64,000 nucleotides of DNA from the NCBI GenBank assembly GCA_965224495.1, contig CBDCZI010000021.1:110648-174647 (forward strand), read 5' to 3'. Each line of letters begins with the position of its first letter. Position 1 is the first letter of the stretch. Below the pieces are notes generated by a model that was not told the DNA's origin, ran no database searches, and saw only the letters and a list, made by a program, of their open reading frames with translations. Positions 35,171 to 47,600 of this stretch are shown here, piece by piece. The position numbers were made by a program, and so were the translations under genes. Origin of the DNA: CBDCZI01 sp965224495 (lineage in GTDB: Bacteria > Bacteroidota > Bacteroidia > Cytophagales > JAAEPT01).

Positions 35171-35932
35171 TTAAAAACTAACTTTCAAACCGTCGTAAGC
35201 GAGCTGTACGTTTTCAGGGAGTTCTTGTTCTATTTCGTGATGTTGTCCCATTCGGTGACTGAGATGAGTTAAATAAGCCTGTTTGGGTTTTATTTTAGCA
35301 ATGATATCTAACGCTTGGTCTAAACGGAAATGCGATACGTGTGGTTCTTTTTGGAGTGCGTTAATAACCAAAATATCACTGCCTTCTACCTTTTTTAGTT
35401 CTTCGTCACTGATTTTATTCATATCGGTGATGTAAGTGAACTTGCCAACCCGAAAACCAAAAACCAATAATTTGTAGTGCAAACCTTCAATCGGCTGAAT
35501 AGTGATACCGTCAAATAAGAACGGTTTGTTTTCAATTTCGTTGAGGACAACACGAGGAGCGCCAGGGTAGGGCTTCGCTTTAAATATGTAATTGTACTCA
35601 ATACGTAATTGGTCACCGACAGATTTTCTTGCAAAAATAGGCATATCCATTTGGTGCATAAAGTTGAAGGGACGAATATCATCTAAGCCACCTGTGTGGT
35701 CTTTGTGTTCGTGGGTGATAAGTACCGCATCTACTTTTTTTACTCGTTCTCTGAGCATTTGCTGACGAAAATCTGGTCCTATATCAATGACAATATTTTT
35801 GTCTTGTGTTGTAACCATAATCGCACAACGTGTACGGTTATTTTTGAAATCAACAGATTTACAAACAAGGCAAGTGCAACCAATAACAGGGACACCTTGC
35901 GAAGTGCCTGTACCCAAAAAAGTGATTTTCAT
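35171..35932 (-). CDS. MBL-fold metallo-hydrolase, PhnP-like
   Basis: This 253-residue enzyme has MKITFLGTGTSQGVPVIGC, a CTCLVC cysteine pair, THEHKDHTGGLDDIRPFN (metal motif HxHxDH near 74), TDMNKIS near 168 and HLSHRMGQH near 222. The pattern is that of PhnP-type phosphodiesterases and the related ribonuclease Z-like group; the C-x2-C pair may hold a structural zinc. The substrate in this organism is unknown, and no phosphonate genes are nearby. The 89-residue gene upstream overlaps by 4 bases. Confidence 0.88.
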   Translation of the reverse strand: MKITFLGTGTSQGVPVIGCTCLVCKSVDFKNNRTRCAIMVTTQDKNIVIDIGPDFRQQMLRERVKKVDAVLITHEHKDHTGGLDDIRPFNFMHQMDMPIFARKSVGDQLRIEYNYIFKAKPYPGAPRVVLNEIENKPFLFDGITIQPIEGLHYKLLVFGFRVGKFTYITDMNKISDEELKKVEGSDILVINALQKEPHVSHFRLDQALDIIAKIKPKQAYLTHLSHRMGQHHEIEQELPENVQLAYDGLKVSF

Positions 35933-36198
35933 AATTTTAATTGTTCTTGTGTGACTTCCGAATAAAGCATTTTGTTTTTATCAGAGAGCTCTGTGGTATC
36001 TATTTCTAATGTTTTTAGAATATCTATTAATACGTTTATTTTCCCTTCTGTCGGGTAATATTTATTAACGATAATTACGTTTTCACTTTTTAAAATGCAA
36101 AAACCTGATTTGAAATTCCCTTTTTCATAACGTAAATGAAAATTAGATTCTGTGAAAATATCTTCTAATTTATTCAAATTTCTTCGGGTAAATTTCAT
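35929..36198 (-). CDS. Small conserved-looking protein, unknown
   Basis: This 89-residue soluble protein begins MKFTRRNLNKLEDIFTESNF and contains HLRYEKGNFKSGFCILKSEN followed by VIIVNKYYPTEGKINVLIDIL. Its stop overlaps the start of the MBL gene (ATGA), showing translational coupling. I recall similar small proteins next to this MBL gene in Flavobacteria, but no function. It has no signal peptide or metal motif. Confidence 0.72.
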   Translation of the reverse strand: MKFTRRNLNKLEDIFTESNFHLRYEKGNFKSGFCILKSENVIIVNKYYPTEGKINVLIDILKTLEIDTTELSDKNKMLYSEVTQEQLKL

Positions 36199-36276
36199 TG
36201 TCTATACGTTGGAGGGTTTGCTCTTCTCAAAAATGCTCAAAAAAAAGGTGCTTTCCTAAAATACGGTAGCTTAACC

Positions 36277-36307
36277 TTTAGCTACTTGATTGAATTGTGT
36301 AACTTTG
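36277..36307 (+). promoter_or_regulatory. Promoter of miaA
   Basis: TTTA (36277-36280), 19 nt, TAACTTTG (36300-36307), 3 bases before the miaA ATG at 36311. It fits TTTG-N19-TAnnTTTG with one mismatch and implies a leaderless mRNA. Confidence 0.6.
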
Positions 36308-36310
36308 ACT

Positions 36311-37215
36311 ATGCAAAAGACACTTATCGTAGTAGGTGGACCAACTGCTGTTGGTAAAACGGCTTTAGGAATTCAGTTGGCTCAATATTTTTCAACAGCT
36401 ATTATTTCTGCTGATTCTCGCCAATTTTATAGAGAATTGGAAATAGGAACAGCAAAACCATCTAAAGAGGAATTAAGTCAAGCGACTCATTTTTTTGTAA
36501 ATAATTTGAGTGTTAAAGATGACTATTCGGTAGGGCAGTTTGAGCGAGAGGTTTTGGTGAAACTTGATGAGCTATTTCAAAAACATGATGTAGTGGTAAT
36601 GGTTGGAGGTTCGGGTTTGTTTGTCCGAGTGATAGCCGAAGGTTTAGATGATTTCCCTAAAAATAGCCCCCTCTATTCGAGAAGAGTTGAATACTGAATT
36701 AGTGGAGAAGGGGATAGCCGTTTTACAAGAGCGTTTAAAAGAATTGGATATTGAAACGTATCATTCGTTAGATATTCAAAACTCACAACGTTTGGTTAGG
36801 GCGTTGGAAATGTGTGTGGGTACAGGGAAACCTTTTAGTTATTTTAAAAATAAGCCCAAGCCCAAACGACCATTTGATATTATCCAAATAGGGTTAAACA
36901 TCGAGCGAGAAATACTTTATGACCGCATCAGTTTGCGGGTTGATTTGATGATAGAAAAAGGATTGGTCGAAGAAGCCAAAGAGTTTATTGCTTATAGAAA
37001 TTCGTATGCTCTAAAAAACCGTTGGTTACCAAGAGTTGTTTCGCTATTTTGATGGCGAAATCACAAAAGAAGACGCAATCGAATTGATTAAAAGAAACAC
37101 AAGAAGATTTGCGAAAAGACAAATTACGTGGTTCAAAAAAGAAAAAGGCATTGAATGGTTTGAACCAACAGATTTTAAGGGTGTTTTGAAATTTATAACT
37201 TCTAAAATTACCTGA
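36311..37215 (+). pseudogene. miaA: tRNA dimethylallyltransferase, two frameshifts
   Basis: MiaA transfers a dimethylallyl group to adenosine 37 of tRNAs reading UNN codons. The first frame has the P-loop GPTAVGKTALG, ISADSRQFYRELEIGTAKPS and VGGSGLFVRVI. An extra A in the run at 36659-36663 shifts it; the next frame carries IAPSIREELN, NSQRLVRALE and ISLRVDLMIEKGLVEEA. A second extra A in 37013-37018 shifts it again; the third frame reads TVGYQELFRYFDGEIT, RNTRRFAKRQITWFKK to the TGA at 37213. Both changes are in A runs, so sequencing error or slippage is likely. Confidence 0.85.
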
Positions 37216-38606
37216 TTAAAGTAGCGTAACCAATTTTGTTAAAGGCTTCACCGTTGGTGTATTCTCCTTTTACTTTGTAAGTATATGAACCACTTTCTAA
37301 CAAATCACCGCTGTTGTTTTTGTTTCCTTGCCAACCAATATTTTTTGCGTCATTGAAGTTAGTTGTCGAATATACAATCTCTCCCCAACGGTTAAATACC
37401 TCAAAAGTGAAGTTTTTATTTGTGATATCTTCACCATAAACACGCAGTGATTGGTTGTTTTCATCCGCTTCGTTTGGAGCTAATACATTAGGGACAAAGG
37501 CTTCAACAGCATCTTTGATAAGATGAATAAGAGAGCCCGGCTTTGTCGTAAAACAACCTGTTGTTTTATTTGTAGCGGTCAGTGTATAGTTTCCTGCTTC
37601 AGTGTGCGAAGAGAGTACATTTACACTGATGATGTCACCATCTTCTTTGTGCCAAATGAAATCGTAGTCGTTGGCAGGAGTGATGTAATCACCACCATTT
37701 ATTTCAAAAGGAAGTATAGCTGTAGTTAATTCGGGAATGTCTTGTAGGTCAGGGTTGGGAGCTTTGACCACTTCAAAAGTAGCTGAAGAATTGCAGGGCA
37801 ATCCTTGTGTTGTTGCGTAACTTGTTTCTAAAGTATAAAAGCCTTCGGTGTTTACTGTTATTTGAGAAGCAGAAGAGAAGCCAGTATTCCAATTGTAAAC
37901 CAAAGGTTCAGCGTTGGAAGGAACAGAAATAGGTTTAAGAATTACGCTTTTTCCCTCACACATATTCTTGTTTGGGTCTCCGATATTCACGGCAGGATTT
38001 AAAATTTTGATTTCAATTTCATCATAAATATGACAAGTAGTTAAATCGTTTACATTGACGTTTACTTTTAATTTATAAACGCCATCATTATCGATATCTA
38101 ACCAATAATCAGTTATGTAAAGGAATAACTTCCCATTGATTTAAGTTGTTTTTCTTAGACCATTCAAAAGCGTGATTTGAACTTACAGAACCTGCAAAGT
38201 TTACTTTTATAGTGTTCCCGTAACAAGTACTTTCATAATCGCCTGCTGTACCTCCACTGATAACCAATTCTGAGGTTGTACTCGGTCTAATTAATAAAGT
38301 CTTAGTACCAGTGACAGCTATTGAACTGTAATCAGCTGTTACTTGATAGATATACAAATAAGCAGGTTCGTTGTCAATAACTAAAGAGTCCGTCGTATTT
38401 GTAAGTGTCTCGATAGTAGGAACAGCACCGATGTAGGATATTTTTGTCCATACAAAATTACTGTACAAATTACTGTTTTCTACTTTTAAAACTATTTTTT
38501 CGTTATCACAAGTATAGTTATTATTCCCATTATCAGACGTAATAGTTAATTGTCCAAAACTGGTGATTAGTGTAAGTCCTAAAAAAAGTGATAATATATA
38601 TTTCAT
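37208..38606 (-). pseudogene. T9SS type B substrate (gliding-motility C-terminal domain), one frameshift
   Basis: The first part (38606-38109) has a signal peptide ending SFGQ and beta-rich Ig-like repeats. The second part (to 37208) has Ig-like domains and a CHU_C-type C-terminus: FVPNVLAPNEADENNQSL, FEVFNRWGEIVYST, GSYTYKVKGEY. That domain directs export through T9SS. The two frames are joined by one extra base in the A run 38119-38121; corrected, it reads EVIPYITDYWLDIDNDGVYK. The gene starts 26 bases downstream of the giant adhesin gene, so both are probably one transcript. Its last 8 bases overlap the 3' end of miaA. Confidence 0.8.
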
Positions 38607-38632
38607 AACAGTTCTTTTACTTATATACGTTT

Positions 38633-41600
38633 TTAGCGTAGAAGGGTAACCCTACCTTCCTTCACTTTTGTTTTACTGTACTCGCCTCTACCTTTGTATC
38701 TAATGACCCAAGGGTAAGTTCCGATTAACATTTCTTCGTCACGGTATTCACCATTCCATCCTTCATTGATGTCATTGGTATGGAAGATAACTTCTCCCCA
38801 ACGGTTGTAAATCGTCAAGTCAAATTCGACTACGTGTTTTGTAAATGCTCTAAAATATTGGTCTCCGTTATTGATACCAGGCGTAAACGCTGTAGGTACG
38901 TGCAGTTCAGGAGGACAAACCATTTTCACATAAACATTGTCCGAAATTACACAACCAAATTGATTAGTTAAAGTAACGTGGTACATTTGTTCTTCATTAG
39001 CCAAAGTAGTTTGTGTAATATCTCCTGATGGTGTCCAGAAGTATTCGGTAGCCACACCTGCGTTTAATACAATTCCATCTACGTCATCTTCACAATAAAT
39101 CAGTTCACCGTCAGGCAACGTGCTTATTGGTAAAGGATTAAATACAACCTTAGCCGTGTCTGATACCGCACATTGTCCAACACCTATTTTCCCAATATAT
39201 AAGCCATCGGTGGTAACAGCTATCTCGTCGGTTGTGTTATTAATATTTGTTGTACCATTAAACCAAGAATAAACTGGTGAGTAGATACCAAAATCAGTAT
39301 AGTTTGAAGGAGCAGAGCTCAATACTATTGTTTCTCCAATACAAGCACTGGTATCTTTTAAACCCATTAATGGTTTTGGAATACCAATTACGTCTAAGCT
39401 ATCAACAGCAAAGCAACCATTAATATCTGTTACAGTTACATAGTAAGTATTGGTATCTACCACAGTGATGATAGGAATAGTAAATCCTGTACCTTGGTTA
39501 CTTGTACCATCTGACCAAAGGTAAGTCGAAGAGACTAATTCGGTAGTCGAAATATTTACCAAATCTCCCTCACAACTCAATTCGTCGGTAGTAGTAATAA
39601 TAGGTAAAGGGTTTACTAAACTACTTGCCTCGGTACTACAATCTTGGTAGGCATAACTGATAGTGTAAGTTCCTTTATCGGCTAAGTAATATTTACTTGT
39701 ATTTTGTCCTGCTTGAAGTACACTGTTTTTGTACCATTGGAAACTTCCTGGTACATTTGGAATGTTTGCAGGGTTAGCATCTAATACCAAGGTGTCATTG
39801 TAACACACAGGAGTAGGGAGATTGAATAATGGTAAATCCCATACACCCACTTCTACAGTATCTTTTACTTCACAACCTCTATCATCAGTAGCCGTCATTA
39901 CGATAGTCAAATCGTTAGGAGCTGTCACGTTAATAGATGGTCCACTGCCTAAATTAGTTCCTGTTGTTGTTTCCCAGTCATACACAACGTCCTCTTCGAT
40001 AGTAGCACTCAATGTTACGTTGTTGTCTCTACAAGTATGCACGTCAATTCCTGCGTTTGAAATAGGTTCAGCTTGAAGTACGACTTGCATTGTAGAGGTT
40101 ACCACGTTACAGCCCATCGAAAGGTCTGTGGCAAAGGTCACCTCAATAGTCCCTTGGTCAAAATCTGCTTGAGTAGGGAAATAGCGAGGTGTGTAACTTG
40201 CACTACTTGGAGAGAACGTTCCCGTACCTGTTGTTGTCCACGTACCAGGGTTTCCGTTGTTGATTCCTACAGCAATCGTTACACCATCGATGATATTACA
40301 TAATATCCCTTTACTTGGCATTAAGTAAGGTTGAGGAACAAAAGTAATGTTTAAAGAATCATATACTGAAGGACAAATCCCATCATCAATAGAGTTTAAG
40401 TAAAGCGTCAAGGTACTACCAGCTGTATCACTCGACGAAGGGAAATAAGTTACTTGTAAATCGGTAATAGCTACCTCAAAACGACCTTCACCAGTAGTTG
40501 TCCAAACACTACCACCATAGTTTATTTGCCCATTATACAAGCCAATAGCATTATTGGCACAGTAGTTCTTATCTGGTCCAGCATTGATAATTGGTAATTG
40601 TTGTAAATTAACTTTTACTAATCTTTCTTTTGGCTTACACGTTTTTACACCGTTAGCTGTTATTTTTAAATCAATGTAACCATTTGTACGGTCTTGGTTA
40701 CTTGGTTGGTAAAGTGTAGCTAATTGGGTGTTATCAGTAAACGTACCACCAGTAACTGTACTCCATAGAACACTTGTTTGATTTTCTGCCGTAGCATTTA
40801 AACTGATGTCTGTAACATTGATACACGCAGGTACTGCGTCGTCAATAAACAAATTAGGCTCTTTACTGATTTCAATAATTAGGGCATCAGATGCTTTCGG
40901 ACAAAGGTTGTTTCCTGTGTTTGTTAAGGTTAAACCAATAAACTCAGCATTGTAATCATCAGCGCTCATCACGTACGTACCATTTAGGTCGTTAGGAGAG
41001 GTTGAGAATGTCCCTGTTCCACTTGTTGTCCAAACTCCTCCTGGTGCATTAGTCACTATACCTGTAATCGCTAAAGCTGTAGTGTCTGTACAGATATCTA
41101 ATGTATCAGGTACATTAACTAAAGGTAAAGGCACTAAATTAACGTGCATTGTATCTACCTGAATTGGACAGATAGTAGGACTTGTTGTTAATGTAATATC
41201 AACAAATCCTTGTACGGTATCCGCAGGTGTTGGTAAATAAATACCAGTCATTGTACTGTCAGTAGGAGTGAATGTTCCTCCACCGTTGAATGTTGCCCAA
41301 GTGGCTTTACGAGCCTCTGTGAAGAAACCGTTTAATTGTAAACCTGTTGTATTGGCACAAACATCAAAATCAAAACCTGCTCTTACGTCTGGTAAAGGAG
41401 CAAAGTCTATCGCTAATGTCGCTCTTGCTGTATCACATTCGCCGTTATTGGTTGTATTGGCAATGAGTATGACACTCTTTTTAATCAAATCAGCAGGTGA
41501 TGGATTGTAGGTTGTGTTTTCTGAAAGTGCATCGCCAAATGTTCCTGACCCTGCGGTTGTCCATAGCACACCTCCAGCATCTATAATTGTACTTGTAATT

Positions 41601-44600
41601 GCAATGTTTGTTTCGTTTTCACAAGCATCTAATTGACTTGAAGTAACCGTTAATACTTTAGTTACAGGTTGGAAAGTTAAAGTAAAACTTTGACTGACTA
41701 CATTACATAGTCCATTTCCTTCCGTTGACAAAGTAATTACCACAGACATTGCTGTTCTGTCAGCATTAGAAGGAACGTAAATAGCAACTAAAGAAGTGTC
41801 ACTTGGTGAGAATACACCCGAACCTGTTGTTGACCATCTACCAGCTAAAGCGTTGACTATTTCAGCATCTAATTCGAAAATAAGTCCGTCTTCACAAACT
41901 GTACTGTCGTTATTGATTGTGATAATTGGTAAAGGTAAAATCGTAAGTAACATATCATCTGTTGCCGGAGCACAATTAGGATGACCAGAAGTAGTTAATG
42001 TTAAAGTAACTGCTCCTGCTGTCGATTCTCCAGGACTTGCTGTATAAGTACTTGTCATAGAAGTAACGTCTGAGTAATTACCGATAGTTCCGCCAGACCA
42101 AGTCGCATTTGTCGCATTGGTAAACGCTCCGTCTAAAGTAAGTGTCGGGTTATCGATACATACTGTTCTGTCTGCACCAGCATCTGCCGTAGGGGCAGTA
42201 ATGAAAGAAACAACCACTTCATCTGTCTGAGCATCACATACGCCATTTCCTGTAGTGGTTAAATTTAATAGAACTGTTCCGCTAGTAATGTCAGTTGCCG
42301 AAGGGTTGTAATTTGTTGTTGTATTTGTTACGACGTCAAAAGTACCCGTTCCTGTTGTTGTCCATTGTACACCTCCTGCTACTGTTGAGTTTCCATTTAA
42401 TAATAAAACAGGCTCATTAGAACAAGCTGTAATGTCAGCACCCGCATCAACAGTTGGTCCGTTGATGAAAGTTAGTGTTACATTATCTGTATCGATAGCA
42501 CACGTACCGTTATTGAATGTTGTACGAGTAAGTGTTACTGTTCCTGCGGTTAGTTCAGCAGGTGTTGGTTGATAAAGTGCGTTTGAAGTGGTGTTGTTAG
42601 GAGTGAATATACCTAATCCACCAGTCCATGTTCCACTACTTCCCGAACCTTGTAATTGGTAAGGTATATCGGTATTACAAACTGTAGCATCCGCTCCTGC
42701 ACTAATCGGAGGGGTAGGAGAGAAGGTGATTAATAAACTGTCATTGTAAGTCAAACAGTTTCCGTGTCCTGTGGTGTAGAGTTGTAATAACACCGAACCA
42801 TTAGCAAAATCAGTTGCTGAAGGAATATAATCAACATTGATTTGGTCTGGGTTAGGAGAGAAACTACCTGTTACTCCATTAACCATTTTCCAACGTCCAC
42901 CTGTTGCGTGAGTGAAAACTCCTCCTAAAGGAACGCTAGCTATTCCAATACACGCCTCTAAATCTTCTCCTGCATTAATGGTAGGGATAGGGGTAAGGGT
43001 CATAGTGAAATTGTCTGATTTCGGTTGACAACCATTTACCTCATCCGTAGCTGTCAATGTAAAAGTGATTTGGTTCAATAAATAATCATTACCACCAGAT
43101 AGGTAACGAGGGTCTAAAATGTTGGCGTCTGTAAATGTACCACCACCACTTGTTGTCCATGTTGTCGTTGTTGCATTGGCAGACGTGCCTAATAAATCAG
43201 TAAACTCTGAATCGGCACAATCGGTAATGTCGTTTCCTGCATTTACCGTAACCTCAGGAGCGATAGTTAATACTACGGTATCTTGAGCAATTGCACATTC
43301 GCCATTACCAACGGTAGATAAAATAAATGAAACCGTTTTGTTGGTTGTGTCTAATGCCGATGGCGAATAGAAAGCATTCAAATCGTTAGGGTCAGAAAGC
43401 ACGCCTGTTCCGTTCATTAAACTCCATTGTCCAGTTAAAGCATTTGTTACCGAACCGTTTAATTGAATAGTAGAAGCATCAGCACACATATTGATATCGT
43501 CACCAGCATTTGCTGTTGGTAAAGGTTGAATTTGAATGTGTAAGGTGTCCGTTATGTTTTTACAAACACCATTCGTAATTGTTGTTAATACCAAATCCAT
43601 AGATTTAGAAATTGTATCAGCTACCGATGGGAAATAAGTTGCTCCTAATGTTAAGGTATCAGGACCAAAAGTACCTGTTCCTGTAGAAGTCCAGAACCCA
43701 CCATTAGCATTAGCTATTTGACCATTTAATACAACACCCGCATTCATTGCACACGCTGTAGCATCAGGTCCAGCATAGATAGTTGGTAATTTTTCAAAAT
43801 CAATATCCATTGACTCGCTAACCGCTTTACATAAGCCATTTCCGACTGAAGTAATGGTTAATCGCACTCTTCCTGCCAAGGTATCAATAGACGAAGGTGC
43901 GTAAATTGGATTTAATAAGGTTGTGTCACTAATTGTACCCGTTCCACTTGTTGTCCAAGCCAATCCTGTGGCATTGGTCACTGTACTACCAAGAGCAATT
44001 CCTGTACTGTCTGCACATACTGTTAAGTCAGGAGTTATTGTTAAGAAAGGTACGGGTATAATGTCTATTGTCAATGTATCTACAACCGAAGAACAAACAC
44101 TTGGTTCTGATGCTAAATAAATTTCAACTGTACGAGCCGTTGTATCAGCACTTGAAGGTACATATTGCACGGTATCTTGAAACGGACTTGTAAAGAAATT
44201 ACCCGAGCCATTTGTTGTCCAGTTGAGTCCTGTTACATTTTGACTTACCGAAGTTAATTGAATTGAACTTGTGTCAGCACAAACCGTATGGTCAGCTCCT
44301 GCGGTAACGATAGCTACTGGAGTAAATTCGATAAGAACAGTATCTTTAACAGCCTTACATAAGCCGTTTTGTGTTGTCGATGCAAATAGTTGTACCGAAC
44401 CAGCAGTTGTATCAGCTACCGATGGTAAGTATTTAGCATTCAAATCTGTTGTGTTTGGAGTAAATGTTCCTGTACCACTTGTTGTCCATTCAACACCTCC
44501 TGCAACAGTCAATGTTGCATTTAATTGAACTTCTGCTAAATCAGCACACACATCTTGTGGGAAACCAGCATCAAGTGTTGGTGGAGGCGTAATGTGTACG

Positions 44601-47600
44601 GTCATTTGGTCATCGTACTCTTTACAAAGTCCGTGGTCAACAGTTGTGAAAGTAAACAATAAAGTATTTAATAACTTATCGGCAACAGAAGGTGTGTACG
44701 TTGTGTTTGTCGAATTAGCATCCGCAAAAGTACCCGTACCGTTAGCTGTCCATATTCCTTGTGTGACATTGGTTAATGTTCCTGTCAGGGCAATAGAAAC
44801 CATATCGGCACACAATGTTTGGTCAGGACCAGCATTGATACTCGGTGTTGGTGTAAATGTAAGGGTTAAAGTGTCTGCAATTGTTGCACACATTCCGCTA
44901 CCCATTGTTTCCATCCATAATTTAACAGAACCATTGGTTGTGTCGTTTGCAGAAGGGTAGTAGTTTGTTGTTAATCCTGCGTTGGTCAATGAAAACACAC
45001 CATCTCCAGAAGAGAACCAAAGTCCATCTGTTGCATTTGTAACCGTTCCTGTAACAGTAACGAATGCCGTGTCAGCACAAAGAGTAAGGTCGCTACCTGC
45101 GTTTACGGTAGGTTCAGGTAAGAATGATAAAATCATTTCATCAGGTATTGCCGGACAAGAGGCTAAAGGGTTTCCTGTTAAAGTCAGTGTAACCGAACCA
45201 GCAGTTGTTTCTGCTCCCGAAGGAGTATAAACAGCGTCTGTTTGATTTACATTACTAAAAGAACCTGTTCCTCCAGACCAAGTAATTCCTGAAGTAATAG
45301 TAAACGAACCACTCAATGTATGTGTTTGGTTGGCACAAATTGTTTGGTCAGGTCCTGCGTTGATAACTGGCGTAGGGTCTAAAGTCATTATTACAGTATC
45401 TGTCGCTATAGGACAAGGCTCTGTACCCGTCGTTGATAAATAAAGTTCAACTGTTGTAGAGGCTGTTGGGTTAATATCATTTGTAGATGGTGTATAAGTA
45501 CCTGTTAAGTTTGTCGTACCCGAAAAGTTACCCGTACCATTTGTTGTCCAAAAACCTCCACCAGCATTTGTTACCGAAGCATTTAGGTTGATATTTGTAT
45601 TGGAACAAACCGTTTGGTCAGGTCCTGCGTTAGCAACAGGTCCTTCTAATAAAGTCAATACAATGTCATCTGAAACAGCAGGACAAGCGCCACTTGCTTG
45701 TGTTGTGATTGTTAAAGTAACTGTACCATTTGCTAACTCACCTGCTGTCGGTGTGTATTGAGGATTAAGTGTGTTTGTTCCAGGTACAAATGTTCCGTTA
45801 CCTCCCGACCAAGTTCCTGGCGAACCAATTGCTCCTAATAAAACAGGGAATGAGTTTGAACAAACTGTTTGGTCAGCACCTGCGGTAATACTTGTTGCCG
45901 GTGTAAATGTTAAAACCATTTCATCCGTCACTTCATTACATAAACCAGTAGCGTCTCCTGTTAAAGTTAGGGTTGCTGTTCCGTTCGTAATGTCTGTTGC
46001 AGATGGCGTGTATGTCGTTACTGCATTGTTATTGTTTGCAAAAGTACCCGAACCACTCGTTGTCCAATGCACTGTTGTTAAGTTGGTAAACGAACCATTT
46101 AGTGTTGTTGAAGTGACATCTGTACATAATACAGCATCACTACCTGCATTTATTGTAGGTATCGCTTGGATAGTTAATGTACTTGGGTCATTGACTGCGT
46201 TACAATCTCCATTACCAGTTGTTGTAGCCGTAAGGTTGGCAGTTCCTGCTAATATTTCAGAAGCAGAAGGTGTGTAAGTAAATGTTGTTGACGTATTGTT
46301 TGGGTTAAATGTGCCATTTCCTCCAGAAACAATAACACCAGAAGCAACTGTTAAAGTTACCGTGTAATCTGCATTTCCGTCACCACAAATCGATTGGTCA
46401 GGAAACACAACTGTAGGATTTGGTGTAAATGTAATTACCATATCATCTGTGACAGGTAAACAATCTCCGTTATCAGTAGTGGTTAACGTTAAGGTAACTG
46501 TTCCTGCTGTTTTCTCTGCATCAGAAGGAGCGTACAATAAGGTCAAGTCATTTTCATTGTCTTGGTAATTTCCATTTCCTCCCGACCAAATAGCTTGAGT
46601 AGCCACAGTCAATGTACCTGTTACTGTTGCTAAAGCATTATTTGTACAAACAGTAACGTCATTCCCTGCACCTACCGTTGGGGCAGGAGTGATGCTAATG
46701 TCAACTGTAGCACTAACAGGTAAACAATTGTCATTGTCTGTTGTTGTTACAGTTACTTGAGCAGAACCACTACTTATTTCTCCAGCAGATGGTGTGTAAG
46801 TGGTATTGAGTGCTGTCGAATTAGCAAAATTATTACTTCCTCCCGACCATTGTACACCAGTTGCAACCGTGATTACTGAAGATAATGAAACCTCAGGATT
46901 GTTTGCACAGACTGTTTGGTCTGGACCAGGTACAAGCGTTGGTTCAGGGGTAAATGTAACGGTTAATGTATCAAATACAGGGTTACATTTATCTTTTGTA
47001 GCTTTTAAAATAAGGTCGATTGTACCTCCTGCCAAATCACCTGCGTTGGGTTGGTAGCCATTAACAGGATTTGTTACGGCAGAAGTAAAAGCACCACCAG
47101 TACCTATCCATTCTGAAGCATCAGCTAAAATAACTGTGCCATTTAATGCAATATCAGGATTGTTTTTGCATATATCTTGGTCTGGTCCCGCAAGAACAAT
47201 AGGAGCAGGTAAAATAATGATTTCCAACGTATCTTTTACCGTTGTACATCCTTCTAAATCAGTTGCTGTAAAGAAAATAGAAGCAAAGTTAGCCGTGATT
47301 TCTCCTGCCGAAGGAATGTAAGTTACACTCGAAGAAGTGGTGTTAGGAACAAAAGAACCGCTACCACCAGACCACGTACCTCCCGCAGAACCGACAACAT
47401 TTACAGTCGCATTAACAACAGGGTTATTGGCACAAATAGTTTGGTCAGTAGATGAAATAGTAACTACTGGAGCGGGTTGTATTGTTACAACCAAACTGTC
47501 TTTTTCAGGTAAGCAAATACCATTACCTGTAGTTTCTAAAAATAGTTTAAAGTTAGCATTAGCTTGGTCAGCTATACTTAATACATAACGTGCGTTAGCT

